NCBI GenBank assembly: GCA_017506865.1
Contig: JAFCMP010000113.1
Span: 682,001-746,000 of the forward strand
Direction: 5' to 3'
Length of the DNA: 64,000 bases
Origin: Tribonema minus
Lineage: Eukaryota; Sar; Xanthophyceae; Tribonematales; Tribonemataceae
This document shows, one piece after another, positions 1 to 8,662 of this stretch. Under the pieces are notes generated by a model. The model searched no databases and was not told the origin of the DNA. It saw only the letters and a list, made by a program, of their open reading frames with translations. Position 1 is the stretch's first letter. The number at the start of each line of letters is the position of its first letter. The translations under genes and the position numbers were made by a program.

Positions 1-581
1 GTAAGTGACGCGCATCACTACTGGTCAGCTCAGCGAATTGCAGCGCGCACCACGCCGGGCCGAAGGCGCCCGCTGATACCAGATTGCGCAACGAGGACAT
101 TGTGAAGCACAGTGTAACTTGAAACAAGTAGTATGTGCGGATGCACTGAGTGGCTATGGGCGCGCGGGACAGGCTCTGCCAGGTGCAATACAACTGGGGC
201 GCTGCTGCGCCCTTGGCGCTGACGAAGGAGCTGTAATCTGAGGTGCCTTGTCTACAAGGAAGATTGGAACGGTGCTTGCGGCAGCCCCCACATGGTGACA
301 TTCCAACTTGCAGTTGGGCTTGTCGGCGCAGTGATTGACGTATGTGCACTGTCATGATCTGCCAGTGGGTGCATTCAGAACACGGTAGCTGGACGACAGC
401 ACTGCAGTGTGCCAGAAGGCTGCTGCAAAAGGCTCTGCAGATACATTGTGCCAGGCAGTGACGCCAACAGCGCACACCTACGGTGCAATTGCCCTTCTGA
501 AGGTGGTCAACACAAGACAACTTCACATGCAAAGAAAGAAACTCAAGCACTCTTGTGCCTCCGACACAAAAAGTGCAAACT
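1..581. other. No gene recognised
   Basis: No open frame here starts with ATG and resembles a known family, and no exon with convincing splice sites was seen. Reading frames are short. The stretch precedes an inverted repeat arm. Confidence 0.5.
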
Positions 582-736
582 CAAGACAAGCAACCGCTGG
601 GCAGTCAACAATGGGCACAATCAATGAGATTCAAAACCGTCGATTGAGTTTCCATTGTGTTGTGTTGCCATCTATCTACTTGTGGGGCGTCACGGTCATT
701 TTCTAAAGAGAAAGTCCTTTATCTGCAAGTATGTAC
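582..736 (+). repeat. Inverted repeat arm A, empty retrotransposon site
   Basis: About 155 bases closely match, in reverse complement, positions 6847-7000. Homology starts at CAAGACAAGCAACCGCTGGG and ends at AAGTATGTAC (727-736). Here AAGTATGTAC runs straight on into ATGCTACTC. In the other arm the same ten bases are followed by retrotransposon 3'-end sequence. This arm is therefore the uninserted version of the site. Confidence 0.8.
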
Positions 737-891
737 ATGCTACTCTACAGGTACATCGCACGTTTGTAAACAGAAACTCTCAAACACATGTCCGCTGTAA
801 GAGGAGGATGGAAAAGCCAGCAAGTAGTCTACATGGGCTTGAAGCAACTTGAAGCAACCGCACAATCATGATGACTCAAGGTACATGTGCT

Positions 892-2005
892 CTACACGGA
901 GGAAAAGTTGATGACCAGGACTTGGGACACATGGACGTCCTCTGCGTCCGTCGCGCCGGGAGTGACCAGCAGCTGGTCCTTCTGGTCATCCGGCGCAGCC
1001 AGGTAGAAGGGGTCGGCACTCAGCAGCGCATCGCCGGGAAAGTACATCTGCGTCGTGAGCATCGTTGCACCTTGCACAAAGACGCGGACGTGCACATGAA
1101 CCGGGCGCCCAGCATAGCTGATGGGCGGTACAGTGAGGAAGTAGAATGCCCCGTTCTCGTCCGTCTCAGCCTCGCCAAAGTACTGAAAGTAGGGGTTGAG
1201 CACCTTGTCTGGGTATGCTGCCTGATAGGCCGGGTGGTTGTAGACGCCATTGCTGTCGCACTGCCAGATTTGGACGACAGCGCCGCTTACAGGGGAACCG
1301 TCGGGGTAGAGCAGTCGCGAGTCGATGTGGAGGTAAGGGCCCTGTGGAGGCGGGTCAAGGCAAAGAGCACGCAAAAGGGGTCACGGTGGCGCAGTCAGGA
1401 CTGGCGCACTCCATGTCATCACTCGACTTCTGTGTCGTCATATTTGATCTCTATGGAATCCATGAAGGGCGCTTGGCCACAAGGTCATGTGTCATTCTAG
1501 GATAGGTCAGTTGCAGCTTCGTCAAGGACAGTCAGCACGGTAGCTCTGATTTTCAGCGTCACTGCAAGACGTACCATGTCGGCTGCGGCTACAAAATGAT
1601 GATGCAATGCACAAGCTGCGCACGCACACAGAGGAGAATGGCAAGGCGACCACTGGCAAAGGAGGTGCTGACACGCCGTCGCCAGCAAGATGAAAGCACT
1701 CCGCTTTCGCCTGCACGACTGCTGCTGCCAGCAAGGCAGCGTGACCCGCGCTCAGACCTCGTGACGGTGGCACTCACCGCAGTTTTGTAGGGCTGCCCCT
1801 GGATGTAGGTGAGATCATTGTTATGCCAGTCATCAGCAACGGGATAGTAGGGGCCCTCTGTTTGCTCAGGCGTGGGAGCCAGCGAGAATCCTTGAGCTGC
1901 TGCCTCAATTGCGGCAGCGTCGGGGACCCAGAGCTGGCGCAGGGACGCGAGAGCCACTTGAGCCAGGGTGACCAGCAGGAAAGAAGCGCAGAGGCGAGCG
2001 TGCAT
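892..2005 (-). CDS. Secreted intradiol ring-cleavage dioxygenase-like protein
   Basis: Two exons, 2005-1778 and 1341-892, give 225 residues. The donor is GCG|GTGAGT and the acceptor CACAG|GGCCC, both phase 0. Exon 1 encodes a hydrophobic signal peptide (MHARLCASFLLVTLAQVALA) and the TEGPYYP segment typical of the family. Exon 2 encodes the beta-sandwich core. The four expected non-haem Fe(III) ligands are visible: Tyr110 (DSNGVY), Tyr152, His158 and His160 (SYAGRPVHVHV). Family members cleave catechol or protocatechuate rings between the hydroxyls. Eukaryotic secreted versions are usually uncharacterised, so the substrate is unknown. The ATG at 2003-2005 was chosen because the signal peptide begins there. 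A partial inverted copy lies just upstream. Confidence 0.85.
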
Positions 2006-2266
2006 GATTGTGTGTGTACTTGTGTTCGAGGGGGCGCTGGCCGAGTTGCGAATATGGGGTGATTTCATGATCTTGCGCTCTCCTGCGAGACCCTGCCGAG
2101 AAGGGGGTTGGAAAGATCTCGGGAAAACGCGAGGAACGGAAGAGAAACCGGAGGCTCTGAACATCAGCAGCGGCTGAGAGGTCAAGAGGACCGTAAGCCC
2201 TATCGCGTGTTCCTCCGCGTTCCGACATCCCTCTTGGCAGGGTCTCGCTGGAGCGCAAGCGATCAT
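2006..2266. promoter_or_regulatory. Upstream region between dioxygenase gene and its inverted fragment
   Basis: The 261 bases separate the start codon of the dioxygenase gene (minus) from the breakpoint of its inverted partial copy (plus). They must hold the promoter and 5' leader of the intact gene. No specific element was recognised. A plus-strand frame runs from here into the fragment, so an antisense fusion transcript is possible but unsupported. Confidence 0.3.
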
Positions 2267-2667
2267 GCTGTCGTTCAAATCTGGCAGTGCGACAGCAATG
2301 GCGTCTACAACCACCCGGCCTATCAGGCAGCATACCCAGACAAGGTGCTCAACCCCTACTTTCAGTACTTTGGCGAGGCTGAGACGGACGAGAACGGGGC
2401 ATTCTACTTCCTCACTGTACCGCCCATCAGCTATGCTGGGCGCCCGGTTCATGTGCACGTCCGCGCCTTTGTGCAAGGTGCGACGATGCTCACGACGCAG
2501 ATGTACTTTCCCGGCGATGCGCTGCTGAGTGCCGACCCCTTCTACCTGGCTGCGCCGGATGACCAGAAGGACCAGCTGCTGGTCACTCCCGGCGCGACGG
2601 ACGCAGAGGACGTCCATGTGTCCCAAGTCCTGGTCATCAACTTTTCCTCCGTGTAGAGCACATGTAC
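2267..2667 (+). pseudogene. Inverted partial duplicate of the intradiol dioxygenase gene
   Basis: 401 bases match 881-1281 in reverse complement with only a handful of differences (for example Val to Ala just after the His pair). It contains the codons for all four metal ligands and the C-terminus but lacks exon 1, the signal peptide and the first 21 residues of exon 2. Homology stops in mid-codon context at 2267 and, at the 3' end, exactly at CATGTAC. There the intact gene continues with CTTGAG while this copy continues into a retrotransposon tail. It is best read as a recent non-functional fragment. Confidence 0.85.
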
Positions 2668-2725
2668 TTTTTTTTATTTCTCGCTCAGGCGCGAAAAAGC
2701 CTAGATGATTGGCATCTAGCTGTAC
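2668..2725 (-). mobile_element. Short 3'-end fragment of the non-LTR retrotransposon family
   Basis: On the minus strand this reads as the element 3' end: AGATGCCAATCATCTAGGC, then the GCGCCTGAGCGAGAAA part and a poly-A-like tail. It is flanked by GTAC on both sides (2664-2667 and 2722-2725). Only about 55 bases of the element remain, as expected for strong 5' truncation. Confidence 0.75.
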
Positions 2726-3247
2726 TTATGATCTTGTATTTATAGCAGCCCCAAGGTGGGCTTGATGCGTTGGATAAGAATGCAAAAAACTAAAATCGGA
2801 CGGGCCCTTAGAGCCCTGCGTTGCAGGCTTGTACTAGACTCATGGGGGGCAGACACAGCGGCACCCAGTCTGAGCCACACCTATCGTAGCCGATGTCTCC
2901 ATCTCTTGAGCGAAAACGCCGGAGGACCGCGGTTATGCCTCTAGTATACATTTGGGCCAGAGGCGCCCGGTCCTCGATTCCTTGCCTAAGCACGCCGCTG
3001 ACGTGCCTGGCCGAGGTTCTCTTTCTTGCGTGTTCAAGCAAACGATCTACAGTGTGCCCTGATGCTGTCCGTATCCCCATGTTCCAATATCCCCTGCTGC
3101 TGCCCGAAGCCGTATCCTCACCACATGCGACTCCGCAGCTCCTGCTCACAGCCAGCATCTCCCATCCCCTTGCTGCCTGATGCACCCTCGCCACCATCAG
3201 CGCCACCGCGAGCGCTGCCGCACCTCTCGGTGCTAACGAGCAGAGTT
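2726..3247. other. No gene recognised
   Basis: Neither strand shows a protein family or clear exon. The stretch is bounded by two retrotransposon tail fragments. Confidence 0.45.
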
Positions 3248-3251
3248 GTAC

Positions 3252-3389
3252 TTTCTATTAATGCTTGCTCAGGGCGCGAAAAAGCCCAGATGATTGGCAT
3301 CTAGCTGTAAAGAATCTCCATGTCGTATGACAGTCTGAAAGTGTCGCAACGACAACCACTCAAACGCCGCCGCCGCCATCTAGCTGTAC
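3252..3389 (-). mobile_element. Retrotransposon 3'-end fragment
   Basis: Minus-strand copy of the last ~140 bases of the element at 3461-6817. It begins at the GGCGGCGGCGGCG run and includes the conserved GTTGTCGTTGCGACAC and TCATACGACATGGAGATTC parts and the terminal AT-rich tail. GTAC lies on both sides (3248-3251 and 3386-3389). A further piece of tail (about 3390-3425, TTTTATTAATTTCGCTTCG then GGGGCGCG) follows directly, so one fragment probably landed inside or beside another. Confidence 0.8.
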
Positions 3390-3489
3390 TTTTATTAATT
3401 TCGCTTCGCAAGGGGCGCGAAAAGCCCTCTCTTTGGATGTGCACTCAATGCAACATGTACCTTAACTCACACGGTGGCTTCAGACCGTT

Positions 3490-6400
3490 ATGCGGGAGGC
3501 TGCGCAGCTGCCGGATGCCTTCTGGCAGTTGCATGGCGCGGGGCGCCTGACGCCACTTGCAGAACAACAGGAAGATAGTACAGCTAAGCAGCGGCCCATC
3601 GTTTGCGGCGAGGTGCTGCAGCGACTATGCACTTCGGTGTACGTGGCAGACCGCAAAGACTTTCTGACGGAGCTCCTTGAGCCAGACGGGCAGTATGGGG
3701 TAGCCGTCTCAGCAGGAGCGGAGAAAGCGGCCATGGCCGGCAAACTCGCGTATGAGCTCGGTCACTGGCAGTTCATGCTGGACCTCAAGAATGCCTTCAA
3801 CATGGTGTTCGTCCTGGCGGCAGCGGAATGGGTAGCAGCACAGCTGCCGGACTTCCTCGACTACTTCATCGGCACATACGTTCGCACTCGGCCACGCCTG
3901 CTGTTCCAGCACGTCGACGGCTCCACGCGCATCATCATGTCTCAGCGCGGGTTTAAGCAGGGGGACCCCGCGGCACCGATGCTCTTCTGCGGCGCCATTG
4001 CTCAGTGCTTGCAACGGTTCAATGAGGCGGCGGCCGCGCAGCGCGCGCGGAGGCGGATGGGCGCCTACATGGACGATGCCAACGTCCGAACAGGCGCTTG
4101 CACGCTGACTCAGGATGACATACAGGCGGTGGCGCAGCTCAAACAACACTTTGCGGAGGCGGGGCTGGAGCTAAACCTCATCAAGTCACGCGCGCTGCCT
4201 GGCAGGGGGCATGTGGTGACAGACCACGAGCGGCAACTGCTGCAGCAGCTGGGCGTTCAGCTAGTGGGCCCCCCCGGGGATACGGATGAAAATCAGAACC
4301 GTGGAGCTGTGTTGCTGGGGGTGCCGGTGGGCCACAGCAGCTTTGTGGACGCATGGCTGCGCAGGGAAGCGGGTGCAGGCGGGGCAGGGGCTCGATTTGC
4401 AGAGCGGTGCGCGCGCCTGACATCTCCGAGGGCTATGTTCAGGTTACTGCGATACTGCGTGGTGCCTCGCATGACGTACTGCCTGCGCACCATTCCCACT
4501 ACGCAGACAGCGCCAGCCGCCAAGGAGTGGGATCGGGTCACGCAGTGGGTGCTTGAGCACTCAATGGGCCTGCAGCCACCAGGCCAGACCTGGCGCCAGT
4601 TTGAGCAAAGTGGGGCCCACTTCCATCTGGCAGCGCACGGCCCAGCCTTACAGCAAGCGCGACTCCCAACACGGCATGGCGGCCTTGGCATTACCAGCCT
4701 GCGACATCGCTGATGCTGCGTATGTGGCGGGCACGTTGCAAGCGCTGCAACCAGCACTCTCTGGATGGGCGGGGGTGCTGCAGCAGGCGGCTCCTCAAGC
4801 GGCTGCAGACAACGCTGCTGAGGATGCGGCAACACAAGCGGGACCGGCAGCAGCGGCAGCAGCACCAGCACCAGCAGCATCAGCAGCGGCAACTGTTACA
4901 GCGGCAGCGGCGGTTGCCAGTGGAGGCGCGACCGCTCCGGCAGCGGCAACTGCATCAGTGGCTGGCCGCGCTTATGGCGCAGCCATTCCGGCAACACACG
5001 ACGCAGCTGCCGCTGGATCAGGGGCCGCGGCGGCAGCACAGGCGGCACCAGCGGCAGCAGCAGCAGCGGCGGCGCACGGCGCAACTACTCCGGTGGCAGC
5101 AGCAGCGGCGGCAGCAGCAGCTGCTCCATCATCAGAGGCTGCTGCAGCAGCGACAGCACATGTTGCACCTCAAGTGGCCTCGGCGGCATCACTAACTGCA
5201 GCATCAACAGCAGCGGCTGCGGGCATAGGCAACACAGCTGCTACAGGCCCTACTAGCCTAAGGGCTGCTGCAGCACCTGCAACAGGAGCAGCGTCGGCAG
5301 GCGGCGCCGCAACCGTGCCGGCTGCGACAGCGGCAATGGCGGTGGCAGCGGCCAATGCGGCAGGTGCTGCACCAACACCTGCGGCAGCAGCAACACCACT
5401 GGCAGCAGCAGCAACGGCAGGCGGCGCAGCTGCAGCACCAGCGCACGCAGCAGCGGCAGCCGTCAATGCAGGCGCTGCGCGTTCCACAACAGCAATGCTA
5501 CAAGGCGCAGCAGCAGCAGAGGTGGCGCGCCTGCCCCTCATGCGGACGATCGCCACAGCTGCCACATCTCTACGTGCAGCAACAGGTGACAAGCTGGAAC
5601 ATATACTGCCACCAGCGCTAACGCCACTGCAGCAGCAACCACCTACGCAGCAGCCGCCGCTGCGGCCGACAGCAGGTGGTGGCACTGGTGCGGATGCTGC
5701 TTGCGTACTTGACGCCAGTGCTCTGCAGTTGCAGTGTAGCCTGAAGCGCCCCAATCAGAGTGCGCTTGCAGATGCCGTCGCTATCGAGCTTGCAGATAAG
5801 GTGGAGGCGGACCTGCAACAGCTGCCGCAGGGCACGCAACGCACGCAAGCACTTGCTCGATTCCGGTCGCAGCGCCACATGCACTCGATCGGCATGGCAT
5901 TCCTCAACGAGCCCATGTACTCCACAACGGCTTCGTTCGATGGCCTATCCTGGCAGCTGGCCGTCAAACGCGCCATCGGAGTAGAGGAGCAGACGGCAGG
6001 CTGCAAGCTGTGCGGGAAGTCGCCGGGCGGCACCCTGCATGCACGGCTGTGTCAAGCGCCACGCGTCAAGGCGCACGACACCATCGTCCACAATAGCGTC
6101 AAGAGGGCCACGCAGCGCATCCTGCGGCAATACCTCAAAACGGGACTGGTGGACGAGGACTACACGCCGTTTCTGGGGTCCGCCGGGCCGCCGGGGAGTC
6201 GCAGGATGGACATCGTGCTGCCTGCCGACGCCTTCCCGGTGACCGGCTACGACGACCCGACACGCCACCTTCCGCTCATGGTGGACGTTACCTGCTTCGA
6301 GGCACAGGTGGCGTCGCGGGCGGCGAAGACTGCAGCAGACCCCGAGCGATGCTGCCGCGACCAAGAGGCCGCCAAGACTACCCACTATTCTGGTCATTAT

Positions 6401-6709
6401 GATCAGAATTGCTACAAACTTGCCACTTTGGCAATAGGGTCATTTGGCAGCATCGGGGAGCAGGGGCGGAAGCTGCTGGAGGCTGTGGCGACGGAGTATG
6501 CCAGCAGGATGTCAGTGCCCGGAGGAGCGCGCCCTAAAGCTCTCAAAGGCATCGCCCTGGCGCGCTTACGCTCGGCACTGTCGGCAGCGCTCCACATGGC
6601 GTACTCTGGCCGTGTCATGACACACATGGCAGAATCCAGGGGGGGGGGGCCCATGGAGGAGGACGTAGGGGAGGACCCCGAGATGCCATTTGGCGGCGGC
6701 GGCGTTTGA
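3490..6709 (+). pseudogene. Retrotransposon polyprotein, RT plus endonuclease, one frameshift
   Basis: The first open frame (3490-4713) starts just before RT motif 1 (RPIVCGEVLQRL). It carries motif A LDLKNAFN, motif B SQRGFKQGDPAAP and motif C YMDD, followed by thumb sequence ending in TRHGGLGI. At about 4700 the frame shifts by one position. The RT thumb similarity continues in the next frame (DIADAAYVAG), which stays open to 6709. That frame has about 270 residues of Ala-rich linker, a CKLCGKSPGGTLHARLC knuckle (C-x2-C-x8-H-x3-C) near 6000-6050, and an endonuclease-like segment (RRMDIVLP, MVDVTCF, then a Lys/Tyr-rich helix) at 6200-6450. The single shift in about 3.2 kb suggests a young copy or a sequencing error. 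Confidence 0.75.
4780..5560 (+). repeat. GCN/CAG-rich coding tract within the retrotransposon
   Basis: A run of GCA, GCG and CAG triplets encodes an Ala-dominated linker between RT and zinc knuckle. The other frames read as Gln-rich or Leu-rich, so they also stay open but are not thought to be genes. Such a long homopolymeric insert is unusual for this retrotransposon class. Confidence 0.7.
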
Positions 6710-6827
6710 ATGGTTGTCGTTGCGACACTTTCAGACTGTCATACGACATGTAGATTCCTTACAGCTAGATGCCAATCATCTGGGCTTTTTCGCGCCCTGA
6801 GCGAGAATTAAAAAAAAGTACATACTT

Positions 6828-6846
6828 GAGCGAGAATTAATAAAAA
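6828..6846 (+). mobile_element. 19-base 3' stub of the same retrotransposon between direct repeats
   Basis: GAGCGAGAATTAATAAAAA is the extreme 3' end of the element. It is flanked on both sides by the ten bases GTACATACTT (6818-6827 and 6847-6856), a perfect target-site duplication. It looks like an extremely 5'-truncated insertion next to which the long element later inserted at the same GTAC. Confidence 0.75.
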
Positions 6847-7000
6847 GTACATACTTGCAGATAAAGGACTTTCTCTTCAGAAAATGACCGTGACGTCCCA
6901 CAAGTAGATAGATGGCAACACAACACAATGGAAACACCATTGACGGTTTTGAATCTCGTCCATTGTGCCCATTGATTCTGCCCAGCGGTTGCTTGTCTTG
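6847..7000 (-). repeat. Inverted repeat arm B, filled retrotransposon site
   Basis: Reverse complement of 582-736 with scattered differences. Similarity ends where GTACATACTT meets the retrotransposon sequence, which defines the insertion point precisely. Confidence 0.8.
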
Positions 7001-8662
7001 AATTTTGCGGCTTTGTTTGGTGGGGGGCATTATTTCATTTGCATCTCTGTAGGAATTCAGTAGGATGGTCGTCTCTGTTGCCGAGTTCGATTTCAGTAAG
7101 CTACTTGCATGAAACTGTGTCGTACATGCTGTTGCCAGCTGTGTTGATTGTGTGTTCGCCCAGCCGCAGCTCAAGTGGGTACACCATACGTTTGCTCAAG
7201 CACGCGATGCTGAATTTGTAGTTGTACCTGCTGATGATCATTGAAGCACGAGGCCACAGGATGCTGGCGCCCTGCAATGGCAGACGACGTTACACCTTCG
7301 GGCTCCACCACACCCGTGCACTCTTTTATGATATTGTACTTTGCAGGCATTATTGCGGACTGTACTGTGCAGACCATACATATGGCAAAAGTCAACAAAA
7401 TCGCAGAATAGATTTGCAGAATCAAAATGTGCCCATTGTCCACAAAAATCAGCGACTGTGTCACATACAACCTGATGTCGCCCTACATGTATTTCTGTAC
7501 AAATGCCGATAGCAGTTGCCAAATGCCACCATAGCTTGTTGAGCCATATATGTCGCGACAGGGCCCCGGGGGGGGGTATCTGATACGTGCTAGGTGACTG
7601 GCAGCGCAAACCAGGAAGGGTGGCGAGTGGATGGCACTGGTGCCATAGCACAGAAATCGCCCTGGCATCGTTACCGGCCCCTCTCCCCTTTCCAGGAATA
7701 CACAGAGACGCGTGTCAAGCGCACAAGGCAAACCCTTGTGCGCCACATCTACAATGCAAGACGCGCCGCGCCAGTGCAGCTGCCGCTGAAAGGAGCGCAG
7801 CGCACGGGCCAACGATGGATGATCTACGAGCCGCTATGTACTGCTGCAGCGTGGTTTGCAGAGCGGCAGCCATGGCAGCCTCGGTGCCAGCTTAAGGGAT
7901 GGTGGCAGTGGCCAAGTGCCCTAGCAGCAGCAATGAGCAGCTGCGCCGCAGCAGCAGCAACGCTCATCAGGTGCTGAGTTGCTTGCGCGGCACGGCAATC
8001 GACCGCAGCGTGTGGTGTTCTACCAGGTTTACACGCAGGTCTCTGATGGCGTGCGCTTCGCGCGCAAGAGCAGCAGCAGAAGCAGCGCGCGCACTGATAC
8101 CTATATCTACGGCCTGCCTCTGGGGCAGCAAGCTGCGAGCGCAGCCGCCAGCGCCGTTGCCAGGGCCAAGGCAGCACCGACGACGGCGGCGGCGACGGCA
8201 GCATGGCAGCACCGGCGGTGGCAGGTCGGCAGCAGCAGCAGCGGCGCAGCCACCGCGCAGCGTCACGGTAGCGCCATGTCTCAATGACGGATGGATGTGA
8301 TAGCGGTGGCGGCCGATGCAGCGGCAACTGAACTGCAGGCAGGAGCAGCGGCTGCTGTATGCAGGGACGGGACAATCAACGACCAGCGGTAGCGTATGAT
8401 CTCCTCGCTGGTAGTGCCTATCATCGAAGTGGGCAGCGGCTTGATGCGCCGCCGCCAGCACTCACCAGCAGCTACAGCGTACAGTCTCCTAGCTGGTGGG
8501 TCCTATGTAGCACCAAAGTTGGCAGCGGCTCAATGCGCCGCCGCCGCCAGCAGCAGCCGTGGCGGCAGCGGCAGCAGCGGCGACGCCGCCGCATCACCAT
8601 CTGCAGCACCAGCGACTGCGGCGCTCGCTCGCGCCGCCGCAACGACAACAGCAGCGCTCCGC
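7001..8662. other. No gene confidently recognised
   Basis: The 7.0-7.5 kb part is comparatively AT-rich and featureless. From 7.58 to 8.66 kb the DNA is GC-rich with CAG/GCC runs that keep several frames open on both strands. A plus-strand frame at about 7594-7977 could encode QEYTETRVKRTRQTLVRHI-type basic sequence but matches nothing I recognise. This region also contains the 3' UTR of the MFS gene that ends at 8663. Confidence 0.4.

Larger units (their letters stand above)
3461..6817 (+). mobile_element. 5'-truncated non-LTR retrotransposon with restriction-like endonuclease
   Basis: The element holds a reverse transcriptase, a long Ala-rich linker, a zinc knuckle and a PD-(D/E)XK-like endonuclease, in the order known for the R2/CRE/NeSL group of site-prone LINEs. 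There is no LTR. The 3' UTR (about 6710-6817) ends in an A-rich tail preceded by GAGCGAGAATTAA and is the sequence shared by all the tail fragments in this window. The 5' boundary is uncertain. GTAC at 3457-3460 may be the left end of the target duplication, since the right end is followed by GTACATACTT. Most of the N-terminus, including any DNA-binding zinc fingers, is missing. Confidence 0.75.

Noticed and set aside
1589-2626. A single 345-codon minus-strand protein
   Set aside because: Only the part from 2005 to 1778 is a real exon (signal peptide and TEGPYYP region). The rest reads antisense through the inverted fragment and through the intron.
4713-5754. Gln-rich, Leu-rich and antisense Ala-rich open frames over the CAG/GCA tract
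   Set aside because: They are frame shadows of the retrotransposon ORF2 triplet repeat and have no homology beyond homopolymer runs.
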